Assembly (NCBI GenBank): GCA_045577455.1
Contig: JAZNIJ010000160.1
Location: 1 to 64,000 of the forward strand
Direction of reading: 5' to 3'
DNA from: SIG653 sp045577455
GTDB lineage: Bacteria; Bacillota; Clostridia; Oscillospirales; CAG-382
DNA length: 64,000 nt
Position 1 is the stretch's first letter; every line of letters begins with the position of its first letter. A program made the translations under genes and the position numbers. Below are positions 37,003-44,340 of this stretch, piece by piece. The notes below the pieces were generated by a model that saw nothing but the letters and a program-made list of their open reading frames with translations, was not told where the DNA came from and ran no database searches.

Positions 37003-37210
37003 GAAAAAGTTACCTTTATTTCGTTTTTATAGATAATGATGCAAATCTATAGTTAACCCCCACTTTAGCAGTTTCGGACGATATTATACCAAGTTGCAAC
37101 ATAACGCATAGCGAAATAAAGTTTTTGGGTGTGGGTGTGCTGGCAAGTGATAAGTGATAAGTGATAGGTGATAAGTGATAAGCGAAGCAAACACCCACAA
37201 AACCTTCGTT
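37003..37210. repeat. Dispersed intergenic repeat, copy d, with 7-bp repeats
   Basis: GTGAAAAAGTTACC, TTTCGGACGATATTATACC, AACGCATAGCGAAATAAAG and TTTTTGGGTGTGGGTG as in copies a-c, continued by six GTGATAA units (37147-37182) and ACACCCACAAAACC. Identical blocks of 40 bases or more with copy a show recent spread. Confidence 0.75.
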
Positions 37211-37243
37211 AAAGCGATGAGCAACTAAATAATACAGATTAAG

Positions 37244-37277
37244 GTGCGGTTCTTTAGTCGAGAACCGTACTTTTCCT
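37244..37277 (+). terminator. Rho-independent terminator
   Basis: GTGCGGTTCT/AGAACCGTAC stem (one wobble), 7-base loop, then TTTTCCTTTC. The following 150 bases to the next gene hold nothing I can name. Confidence 0.6.
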
Positions 37278-37430
37278 TTCGCAATAATTGTGAATTTGAA
37301 AGGTAATTATGATATTGAAAGATTTATATGGTGATTAAATTAGTGTTTTGGAAATAATAGTAAGTAATGATTTGTTTAGTTGAAAATATGATGTTGTCCA
37401 AAAAATAAAATCTCAGATGTAATTTAAAAG

Positions 37431-38411
37431 CTATATCATATTGCTTTTTTTTAGTGCCGCCGCAAAGAATTCGTCTGTATCAAAAGAAGAAAAGTATTCA
37501 TCGTCGGGGACATCTTCCCATCTTCGGTTAATTATCCAATTACTGCAAAGTGGGATGTATTTTCCTCGTTCTTTAGTCCAATTTTCACTCACTTTATCCC
37601 GTTTCAATGATGAAATTATCTTCTTTCTCAACTCGCTGTCGGGCTTTAACTTAAGGTATTCTTTTCTTGCTGATTCTTTGTTTAACCTCTTGGGATAAAG
37701 CCCCCAGAATTCTTCAAAGCAGGCGTTCAGGTCTGCATTGTTATCAACAACTGTATCAGATTTTGTTTTTTTTATAGGCGTAGAGTCATTTAATGATGCA
37801 TCCTTATGTATGGGGGTATCGCTGTTTTGTGATATGCTATTGTTTACAGTTGTATTGTTGTTTGATGATGCGTTGTTATTCGTATGGGGAATGTGGTTTA
37901 ATGATATATCATTGTTTATATGGGTATTGTTGTTTGATGCTATATCGTTGTTTATAGGGGTATTGTTGTTTGATGCTATATCGTTGTTTACAGGTTTATT
38001 GTTGTTTGATGATGCATTGTTATCTACGGGTGTATTGTTGTTTGTGGTTGTATCATTCTTAGGCGTTGCCTTATTTGCAGGTGTAACGCAGTTTGGAGAT
38101 GCGCAATTATTTCCGTTTTGAGCAAGATTTTCTGACGGCTCAGAGGCGGGTGTATTTGCTCTCACTTCTCCGCTTCTTTTGCCGGCGGCACGCCTTTTTT
38201 CCACAATTTCCTCGTATTTTTTCATATCTCGTTCCATATGTTGAGAGATAAAACTGAACGCAACAAGTAATTTTTCGGAGAGAGTTGGGGGTGTTCTGTT
38301 TATGGCGTATTCAAATACAGCTTTGTACAGCTTGCCGAATTCCTCGTCTGAAAAGTTGTTCACAAGACGGTATTCATCGATATAAAATATAACGCTGCCT
38401 TTGTTACTCAT
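37431..38411 (-). CDS. Phage-type replication initiation protein (DUF6291-like) with Asn-rich linker
   Basis: 326 residues. The N-terminus (FYIDEYRLVNNFSDEEFGKLYKAVFEYA) matches DUF6291-type proteins; the C-terminus (FEEFWGLYPKRLNKESARKEYLKLKPD, LCSNWIINRRWED) matches the DNA-binding end of phage replication proteins of the O/DnaD kind. Between them lies about 120 residues of Asn/Thr/Ser-rich repeats (SNNNTPINND and variants), a low-complexity expansion not usual in this family. An orphan origin-binding protein left from a phage or plasmid is likely, given the iteron-like repeats about 320 bases away. Confidence 0.7.
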   Translation of the reverse strand: MSNKGSVIFYIDEYRLVNNFSDEEFGKLYKAVFEYAINRTPPTLSEKLLVAFSFISQHMERDMKKYEEIVEKRRAAGKRSGEVRANTPASEPSENLAQNGNNCASPNCVTPANKATPKNDTTTNNNTPVDNNASSNNNKPVNNDIASNNNTPINNDIASNNNTHINNDISLNHIPHTNNNASSNNNTTVNNSISQNSDTPIHKDASLNDSTPIKKTKSDTVVDNNADLNACFEEFWGLYPKRLNKESARKEYLKLKPDSELRKKIISSLKRDKVSENWTKERGKYIPLCSNWIINRRWEDVPDDEYFSSFDTDEFFAAALKKSNMI

Positions 38412-38662
38412 TCTCCGTCCTCTTCTTTGGGGTAATCTTTGATTTCAAACAGAACAACGGAATAATCTTTATATTCCTTACCGTTGTTTTCTATAATGAA
38501 GTTAAATATTCCTTTTTCTTCCTTGGAAAGTTCGGGAATAGGTTGTTTTAAATAATGCATACATAAGCTATGGTATATAGCTAAAAATGATTCCAATGGG
38601 AGAGAGTGCAAAAGTTTCATCAAAATAGTGTCAATTCTCAAACGGAGTTTTACGTTTTTCAT
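38408..38662 (-). CDS. Small protein co-transcribed with the replication gene
   Basis: 84 residues, unknown. N-terminal basic and hydrophobic helix (LRLRIDTILMKLLHSLPLESFL), C-terminal acidic (DYPKEEDGE). Overlaps the replication protein by ATGA and has AAAGGAC upstream. It sits between that gene and the iteron-like repeats, so a replication accessory is the simplest guess. Confidence 0.6.
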   Translation of the reverse strand: MKNVKLRLRIDTILMKLLHSLPLESFLAIYHSLCMHYLKQPIPELSKEEKGIFNFIIENNGKEYKDYSVVLFEIKDYPKEEDGE

Positions 38663-38729
38663 AAAAATGTCCTTTCTTTATATGTTTTTTATTTTTTGTT
38701 TCTTTTCTGTATTTTACATCTTTTTACCC

Positions 38730-38912
38730 GTCAGTTATCACGCGGTTTGCGTTTCTGAAGTGATTTTATCATAATCAGGGTGTCAGTTATCACACAGTTT
38801 GCAGATTATTTCTTGAAACAATCTTATCACTGCAAGGGTGTCAGTTATCACACAATTTGCGTTTCTGAAGTGATTTTATCATAATCAGGGTGTCAGTTAT
38901 CACACAATTTGC
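38730..38912. repeat. Iteron-like direct repeats
   Basis: Four copies of GTCAGTTATCACRCRRTTTGC at 38730, 38782, 38840 and 38892 (spacing 52, 58, 52). They form two copies of a 110-base unit; between copies the segments CTGAAGTGATTTTATCATAATCAGGG repeat too. The motif contains TTATCAC, reminiscent of but not equal to a DnaA box. Position next to a replication protein gene suggests an origin or a partition/replication control site. Confidence 0.65.
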
Positions 38913-38923
38913 AGATTGTATTT

Positions 38924-39026
38924 AATAAACTTTGCTTTTTTGTGCAAAATGGCTTCAATAAACTTTGCGTTTTCGTGCATAATATTGATATCCACGCTTG
39001 CTTTTTCGGAAAAACTGTGTTATAAT
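38924..39026 (+). promoter_or_regulatory. Upstream repeats and promoter of the first AAA ATPase gene
   Basis: AATAAACTTTGC occurs at 38924 and 38957, each followed by a TTTTnGTGCA-type sequence. Then TTGCTT (38998) and TATAAT (39021) with 17-base spacing, the -10 preceded by CTGTGT. The same promoter form (TGTGG/T before the -10) occurs before the other three ATPase genes. Confidence 0.65.
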
Positions 39027-39068
39027 CAGATAAAATGAGAAAACTGAACTATGAAATGAGGAACAGCA

Positions 39069-40409
39069 ATGCTTAAAAGAAAGATATATAATTTGCTCGC
39101 CGAGTGGAAGAAACGCTCAAACGGCACATCTGCATTGTTAATTGACGGTGCTCGCCGTGTTGGGAAAAGTTATGTCGTTAAGAAATTTGCAGAAAATGAA
39201 TACAAAAGTCATATTATTATAGATTTTGGTATTGCTCCCAAAGACATACTTGACCTTTTTATCCACGACAGCTCTGACATTGATTTGTTTTTTGCAAAGC
39301 TCTCTGTTTTTTATGGAACTACTCTCCATAAGCGAGAATCGGTTATTGTATTTGATGAGGTGCAACAGTTTCCTCGTGCAAGACAGCTTATTAAATATCT
39401 TGTTGCTGACGGACGGTATGACTATATTGAAACAGGTTCTTTAATTCGTCTGAAGAAAAATGTCAGTGATATAATAATTCCATCGGAAGAAGACCATATA
39501 GAAATGTTTCCTTTGGACTTTGAAGAATTCCTCTGGGCTATGGGAGATGAGGCGACAGTACCCCTTATTCGCTCTTGCTTTGAAAACAAAAAGCCCCTTG
39601 GTCAGGGGGTTCATAGAAAAATTATGAACGATTTCCGCCAATATGTTCTTGTTGGCGGTATGCCTCAATCAGTTTTAGCGTATCTTGAAGGGAAAAATTT
39701 TGAAGCATCGGATATGGCAAAGAGAAGAATTCTTAAGCTATACAGAGATGATGTTTCAAAATTTGCATCGGGATATGAAGACAAAGTTTTTGCTGTGTTT
39801 GATAATATCCCGGGTCAGCTTTCCAAAAAAGAGAAAAAATACACCCTTTCTTCCATAAGCAAGGATGCAAGATTCAGAACCTTTGAAGATTCTTTTATAT
39901 GGTTGAACGAGGCAATGATAACGAACAACTGCTACAATTCCACTGACCCAAGTGTGGGACTTGCACTCAGCGCAGACAATTCAACGCAGAAATGTTATAT
40001 GGCAGATACAGGGCTTCTTGTAACCCAAACTTTTATGGATGGTTCATTCACCGATAATGAGCTTTATCGTGCTATTCTGTTTGATAAGCTCAATATAAAC
40101 GAAGGAATGATAATGGAAAATGCGGTTGCCCAAATGCTTCGCACCAACGGACATAAGCTCTATTTTTATTCTCGTTGCGACAACGAAAACCGAGAAAACC
40201 ATATGGAAATAGACTTTCTTATAACCGAAAAAAAGAAAATTTCTCCAATAGAAGTCAAATCGGGAAATTATTCTTCACATTCATCTCTTAATAAATTTAA
40301 AAACAAATTTTCTTCCAAAATCGGAAACTCATATATTCTCTATTCCAAAGATGTTTCAGTTAAAGACGGAATAATTCATTTGCCCTTTTATATGGCTATG
40401 TTTCTCTGA
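39069..40409 (+). CDS. AAA-family ATPase with DUF4143 nuclease-like C-terminus, copy 1
   Basis: 446 residues. Walker A GARRVGKS (27-34), Walker B VIVFDEVQ, an ETGSL sensor and a C-terminal PD-(D/E)XK-like region (MEIDFLITEKKKISPIEVKSG) as in the DUF4143 ATPase family. These STAND-related proteins are numerous in anaerobes; function is unclear, toxin-like or mobile-element roles have been suggested. First of four paralogues in the window; this one lacks the strict GARQVGKT form of the others. Confidence 0.85.
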   Translation: MLKRKIYNLLAEWKKRSNGTSALLIDGARRVGKSYVVKKFAENEYKSHIIIDFGIAPKDILDLFIHDSSDIDLFFAKLSVFYGTTLHKRESVIVFDEVQQFPRARQLIKYLVADGRYDYIETGSLIRLKKNVSDIIIPSEEDHIEMFPLDFEEFLWAMGDEATVPLIRSCFENKKPLGQGVHRKIMNDFRQYVLVGGMPQSVLAYLEGKNFEASDMAKRRILKLYRDDVSKFASGYEDKVFAVFDNIPGQLSKKEKKYTLSSISKDARFRTFEDSFIWLNEAMITNNCYNSTDPSVGLALSADNSTQKCYMADTGLLVTQTFMDGSFTDNELYRAILFDKLNINEGMIMENAVAQMLRTNGHKLYFYSRCDNENRENHMEIDFLITEKKKISPIEVKSGNYSSHSSLNKFKNKFSSKIGNSYILYSKDVSVKDGIIHLPFYMAMFL

Positions 40410-40417
40410 TTCCGTGG

Positions 40418-40466
40418 AGCTGTTATAAATGTAAAACGCATTTGTAACAGCTTCTTTTGTTTTTTG
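40418..40466 (+). terminator. Rho-independent terminator
   Basis: AGCTGTTATAAATG/CATTTGTAACAGCT (one wobble), 7-base loop, then T-rich tract, after the ATPase gene. Confidence 0.75.
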
Positions 40467-40652
40467 CAGAGGATAGTATTATAGTATTCTTTATCTTTTA
40501 ATAACAATTCATTGCCCTTGCGTTTGCAAAATAAGCCAACCGAAAACCCAAAAACTGTATTTTAAAATCATTGCCCTTGCGCTGGCGAAGTGAAGATTTC
40601 AAAAAACAATGTGCAGGGTGGGGAAGAAATGTTTTTATGGGTTGGTAATGCA

Positions 40653-40768
40653 CAAGAGCAAGTACAAGTACAAGTACAAGAGCAAGTACAAGTACAAGTA
40701 CAAGAGCAAGTACAAGAACAAGTACAAGTACAAGTACAAGTACAAGTACAAGTACAAGTACAAGTACA
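40653..40768. repeat. 6-bp tandem repeat (AAGTAC)n
   Basis: About 19 units of AAGTAC with some AAGAGC variants. In one frame it reads Gln-Val repeats and in another Lys-Tyr repeats, but there is no good ribosome binding site, and the 551-base gap between two genes probably carries no protein. Two CATTGCCCTTGCG repeats precede it near 40510 and 40570. Confidence 0.85.
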
Positions 40769-40961
40769 CTGAACACTTTTTAACAGGATTAACAAGTGTT
40801 AAATCAAGAGTTTAAAAAATGCTACCGTTAGGGTAAATAATTATGAAAAAAACTCTTGAAAAGGGGGATAAAAGGGTAAAAAACAGCGTAAAGTGATTGA
40901 CAAACAGTTAAAAAAATGATAAAATGAAAATGGTATGTAATATAGTTACGGGAGATAAAAA

Positions 40962-42272
40962 ATGTCATTATATAGAAAACTAACAAATGGTGAGGAGAAG
41001 CTCTCTATAATCGGTTTGGGTTATGTTGGAATGCCTCTTGCTGTTGCATTTTCAAAAAAGGTATCTGTTATTGGGTACGATTTAAACAAAGACAAAATTG
41101 AACTATACAAGTGTGGGATAGACCCAACAAACGAGGTTGGCAACGAAGAAATAAAGGCAAGCAAAGTTTTATTCACCTCAGACGAAAACGAGCTGAAGAA
41201 TGCCAAATTTCACATTGTTGCAGTTCCCACCCTTTTGAATTACGACAACACCCCTGACCTTTCGCCTGTTTTAGAGGCAAGCAGGATAGTTGGGCGAAAC
41301 ATCACTAAAGGGAGCATTGTTGTTTACGAGTCAACTGTATACCCGGGTGTAACCGAGGAATTATGTGTGCCAATACTTGAAAAAGAATCGGGGCTTATGT
41401 GCGGAATTGATTTCAAGGTTGGGTATTCACCTGAACGAATTAACCCAGGTGATAAGCTGCATCGTCTTGAAAATATTAAAAAAGTTGTATCTGGTATGGA
41501 TAAAGAAACGCTGGAGCTTATAGCAAGTGTTTATGAGCTGATAATCGAAGTTGGGGTGCATCGCTCACCTTCAATAAAGGTTGCAGAAGCGGCAAAGGTT
41601 GTTGAAAATGCTCAAAGAGATATGAACATTGCTTTTATGAACGAGCTTTCAATAATCTTGAATAAAATGGATATAGACACCAAGTCGGTTCTTGAAGCGG
41701 CAAAAACAAAGTGGAATTTCATAGATTTTCACCCGGGTCTTGTTGGTGGTCATTGTGTTGGAGTTGCACCGTACTATCTCACCTACAAAGCAGAACGGCT
41801 TGGATACCAGAGCAGGGTTATTCTTGCGGGCAGACGAATCAATAACGAGATGGGGAAATATGTTGCCGAAAACATAGTCAAGAGCTTAATCAAGGCAGAA
41901 AAGGCGGTTAAGGGTTCAAGAGTTGCAATTTTCGGTTTTGCTTTCAAGGAAAACTGTCCCGATGTTAGAAACAGCAAGGTATACGACATTGTTTGCGAGC
42001 TTAAGGAATATGGAATTAACCCGATGATAATTGACCCGATTGCAGATTCCACCGAGGTTAAAATGCATTATAATCTCAGCTTTTCTCCTCGCTCTGAGCT
42101 TGTTGATTTAGATGCAGTTGTTTTTGCTGTTGCGCACAAAGAGTTTCTTACATATAGCATCGGTGATATAGACGCAATGTACAGAGACGGTGAGCGTGTT
42201 TTGGTTGACATAAATGGACTGTTTTCAAGAGAAGATTTCGAGAAAAGGGGCTATGTATATTGGAGAATGTAG
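40962..42272 (+). CDS. Nucleotide-sugar (UDP-HexNAc) dehydrogenase
   Basis: 436 residues of the UDP-glucose/GDP-mannose dehydrogenase family, closest in form to the TviB/WbpO type acting on UDP-N-acetylhexosamines. Rossmann motif IIGLGYVGMPLA near residue 16, VYESTVYPGVTEE, YSPERINPGDK, catalytic cysteine in LVGGHCVGVAPYYLTY, and FGFAFKENCPDVRNS. It makes a UDP-uronic acid. First gene of an operon continued by an epimerase, as in tviB-tviC. Confidence 0.88.
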   Translation: MSLYRKLTNGEEKLSIIGLGYVGMPLAVAFSKKVSVIGYDLNKDKIELYKCGIDPTNEVGNEEIKASKVLFTSDENELKNAKFHIVAVPTLLNYDNTPDLSPVLEASRIVGRNITKGSIVVYESTVYPGVTEELCVPILEKESGLMCGIDFKVGYSPERINPGDKLHRLENIKKVVSGMDKETLELIASVYELIIEVGVHRSPSIKVAEAAKVVENAQRDMNIAFMNELSIILNKMDIDTKSVLEAAKTKWNFIDFHPGLVGGHCVGVAPYYLTYKAERLGYQSRVILAGRRINNEMGKYVAENIVKSLIKAEKAVKGSRVAIFGFAFKENCPDVRNSKVYDIVCELKEYGINPMIIDPIADSTEVKMHYNLSFSPRSELVDLDAVVFAVAHKEFLTYSIGDIDAMYRDGERVLVDINGLFSREDFEKRGYVYWRM

Positions 42273-42308
42273 TTTCCCTTTTGAAAAAGATAAATAAGGC
42301 GGTAGAAA

Positions 42309-43295
42309 ATGAGCTATAAGGAGTTAAGATTTCCTGAAAATTCAACATTTCTTGTAACGGGCGGAGCTGGTTTTATTGGCTCTAACCTTTGCGAAGCAAT
42401 TTTGAATATGGGATACATCGTGCATTGCCTTGATGATTTATCAACAGGAAAAATGGAAAATATATCAGAATTCTTTAAAAATCCTCGTTTTGAGTTTATA
42501 AAAGGGGATATAAAGGATTACGAAACCTGCCTTAAGGCAACGGAGGGCGTTGATTTTGTTTTACATCAGGCAGGATGGGGAAGTGTGCCAAGGTCAATTG
42601 AAATGCCGTTGTTTTATTGTCAGAATAATATCTTCGGCACAGTAAATATGATGGATGCCTCTGTGAAAAATAATGTAAAAAAGTTTGTTTATGCTTCAAG
42701 CTCATCGGTTTACGGTGATGAACAAACTTTACCTAAGCGTGAGGGATGCGAGAAAAACCTACTCTCACCGTATGCACTCACCAAACGGTGCATCGAAGAA
42801 TGGGGCAGACAGTATAGTATCCATTATGGGCTGGACACATACGGCTTGCGTTATTTTAATGTGTTTGGAAAGCGTCAGAACCCAAAGGGGGAATATGCCG
42901 CAGTTATTCCAAAATTCATAAATCAACTGAAAAATAACGAACAGCCCACAATTAACGGTGACGGATATCAAAGCAGAGATTTTACCTATATTGAAAATGT
43001 TATAGAAGCAAATTTGAAAGCGTGCCTTGCACCGTCTGAGTATGCAGGTCAGTCCTTTAATATCGGTTGCGGTGATAGGGAGTATCTCATTGATGTTTAT
43101 CGTACTATCAGTGTAATTATGGGTAAGGATATACAGCCCATATATGCACCCGACAGGGCAGGGGATATAAAACATTCAAATGCGGATATATCAAAGGCGA
43201 GAAATTGTCTTAACTATTCCCCTGAATACAATTTCAGACGAGGCATTGAAGAAGCAATAGGTTGGTATATGGAGCAGGAGGTAAATTATGGATAA
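42309..43295 (+). CDS. NAD-dependent nucleotide-sugar epimerase (UDP-HexNAc 4-epimerase type)
   Basis: 328 residues of the extended short-chain dehydrogenase family: LVTGGAGFIGSNL (NAD site), LHQAGWGSVPRSIEMPLFY, SSSSVYGDEQTLPK and catalytic YALTK. The HQA-x-GSVPRS motif is typical of the WbpP/TviC group, which interconverts UDP-GlcNAc/UDP-GalNAc or their uronates. Overlaps the next gene, an LRR protein, by 8 bases. Confidence 0.87.
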   Translation: MSYKELRFPENSTFLVTGGAGFIGSNLCEAILNMGYIVHCLDDLSTGKMENISEFFKNPRFEFIKGDIKDYETCLKATEGVDFVLHQAGWGSVPRSIEMPLFYCQNNIFGTVNMMDASVKNNVKKFVYASSSSVYGDEQTLPKREGCEKNLLSPYALTKRCIEEWGRQYSIHYGLDTYGLRYFNVFGKRQNPKGEYAAVIPKFINQLKNNEQPTINGDGYQSRDFTYIENVIEANLKACLAPSEYAGQSFNIGCGDREYLIDVYRTISVIMGKDIQPIYAPDRAGDIKHSNADISKARNCLNYSPEYNFRRGIEEAIGWYMEQEVNYG

Positions 43296-44274
43296 CGAAA
43301 TGACAAACACCACCAAAATGGAGGAGACAATCAACAAAAGCAACAAAACAAAGAAAGTCATAATTATATCTGCTATTTTCCTTGTACTTTGTGCAATTGG
43401 AGTGGCGGTGTATCTGGGCTTTATTGATGATAAATATTATATGGGGCCATTAAGGGCAGAATTGTCTGACGGCACATTAACAATAAGCGGTAAAGGTGAT
43501 ATGCCCGATGATATTCCATGGATAGACGAAAAAGACAAAATTACCAAGGTTGTAATTAAAGATGGTGTAACAAGTGTAGGAGACTGTGTTTTCCTTAGTT
43601 GCGACTCCCTTGCAAGTGTAACCATCCCCGACAGCGTAACAAGTATAGGAAGATATGCTTTTGCTTATTGCAACTCTCTTAAAAGCATAACTATACCCGA
43701 CAGCGTAAATAGTATAGGAACTTATGCTTTTTATGGTTGTGGCTTCCTTGAAAGCGTAACCATTGGAGATGGATTGAATAGTATAGGTGAGTGTGCTTTC
43801 AATTCTTGCCCATCCCTTGCAAGCATAGTTGTATCAAGTGGAAATAAGGTATATCACAGTGAAAATAACTGTTTGATTGAAACTGCAACCAAAACCTTAA
43901 TAGTTGGCTGTAAAAATAGCGTAATTCCAACAGACGGCAGCGTAACAAGTATAGGGGATTATGCTTTCCATAATTGCTACTCCCTTGCAAGCATAACAAT
44001 CCCCGACAGCGTAAATAGCATAGGGGATAGGGTTTTCGAGAATTGCTCCTTCCTTGAAAGCGTAACCATCCCTGACAGCGTAAATAGCATAGGGGACGGT
44101 GCTTTCTCCGGTTGTGACACCCTTGCAAGCGTAACATTCAAAGACCCTAACGGATGGTATGTTACAGAAACAGAAGGTGCATCAAGTGGAATTGATGTAG
44201 ATGTTACAGACAAATCCACCATTACAGATTATTTAACTGCTGAATATACTTTTTACTATTGGTACAAAAAATAA
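43288..44274 (+). CDS. Membrane-anchored BspA-type LRR protein
   Basis: 328 residues. A short hydrophilic N-terminus with MDNEMTNTTKMEE, then a positively flanked membrane helix KKVIIISAIFLVLCAIGV, then about nine LRR_5 repeats outside (SITIPDSVTSIGRYAFAYC type) and the C-terminal YLTAEYTFYYWYKK found in all LRR proteins here. A type II (N-in) topology is predicted. Start overlaps the epimerase stop, so it is in the same operon. Confidence 0.85.
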   Translation: MDNEMTNTTKMEETINKSNKTKKVIIISAIFLVLCAIGVAVYLGFIDDKYYMGPLRAELSDGTLTISGKGDMPDDIPWIDEKDKITKVVIKDGVTSVGDCVFLSCDSLASVTIPDSVTSIGRYAFAYCNSLKSITIPDSVNSIGTYAFYGCGFLESVTIGDGLNSIGECAFNSCPSLASIVVSSGNKVYHSENNCLIETATKTLIVGCKNSVIPTDGSVTSIGDYAFHNCYSLASITIPDSVNSIGDRVFENCSFLESVTIPDSVNSIGDGAFSGCDTLASVTFKDPNGWYVTETEGASSGIDVDVTDKSTITDYLTAEYTFYYWYKK

Positions 44275-44340
44275 CATCAGGCACATTTATTTCAATTTAT
44301 TGAAACTTAAAAAAGGATGAAAGAAATTGGGAGGTAAATT

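Noticed and set aside
38730..38912. DnaA boxes in the iteron-like repeats
   Set aside because: TTATCACAC resembles but does not match TTATNCACA, so the sites are not called DnaA boxes.
40590..40815. Plus-strand Gln-Val or Lys-Tyr repeat peptides
   Set aside because: Pure microsatellite translations in two frames, with no conserved flanks.
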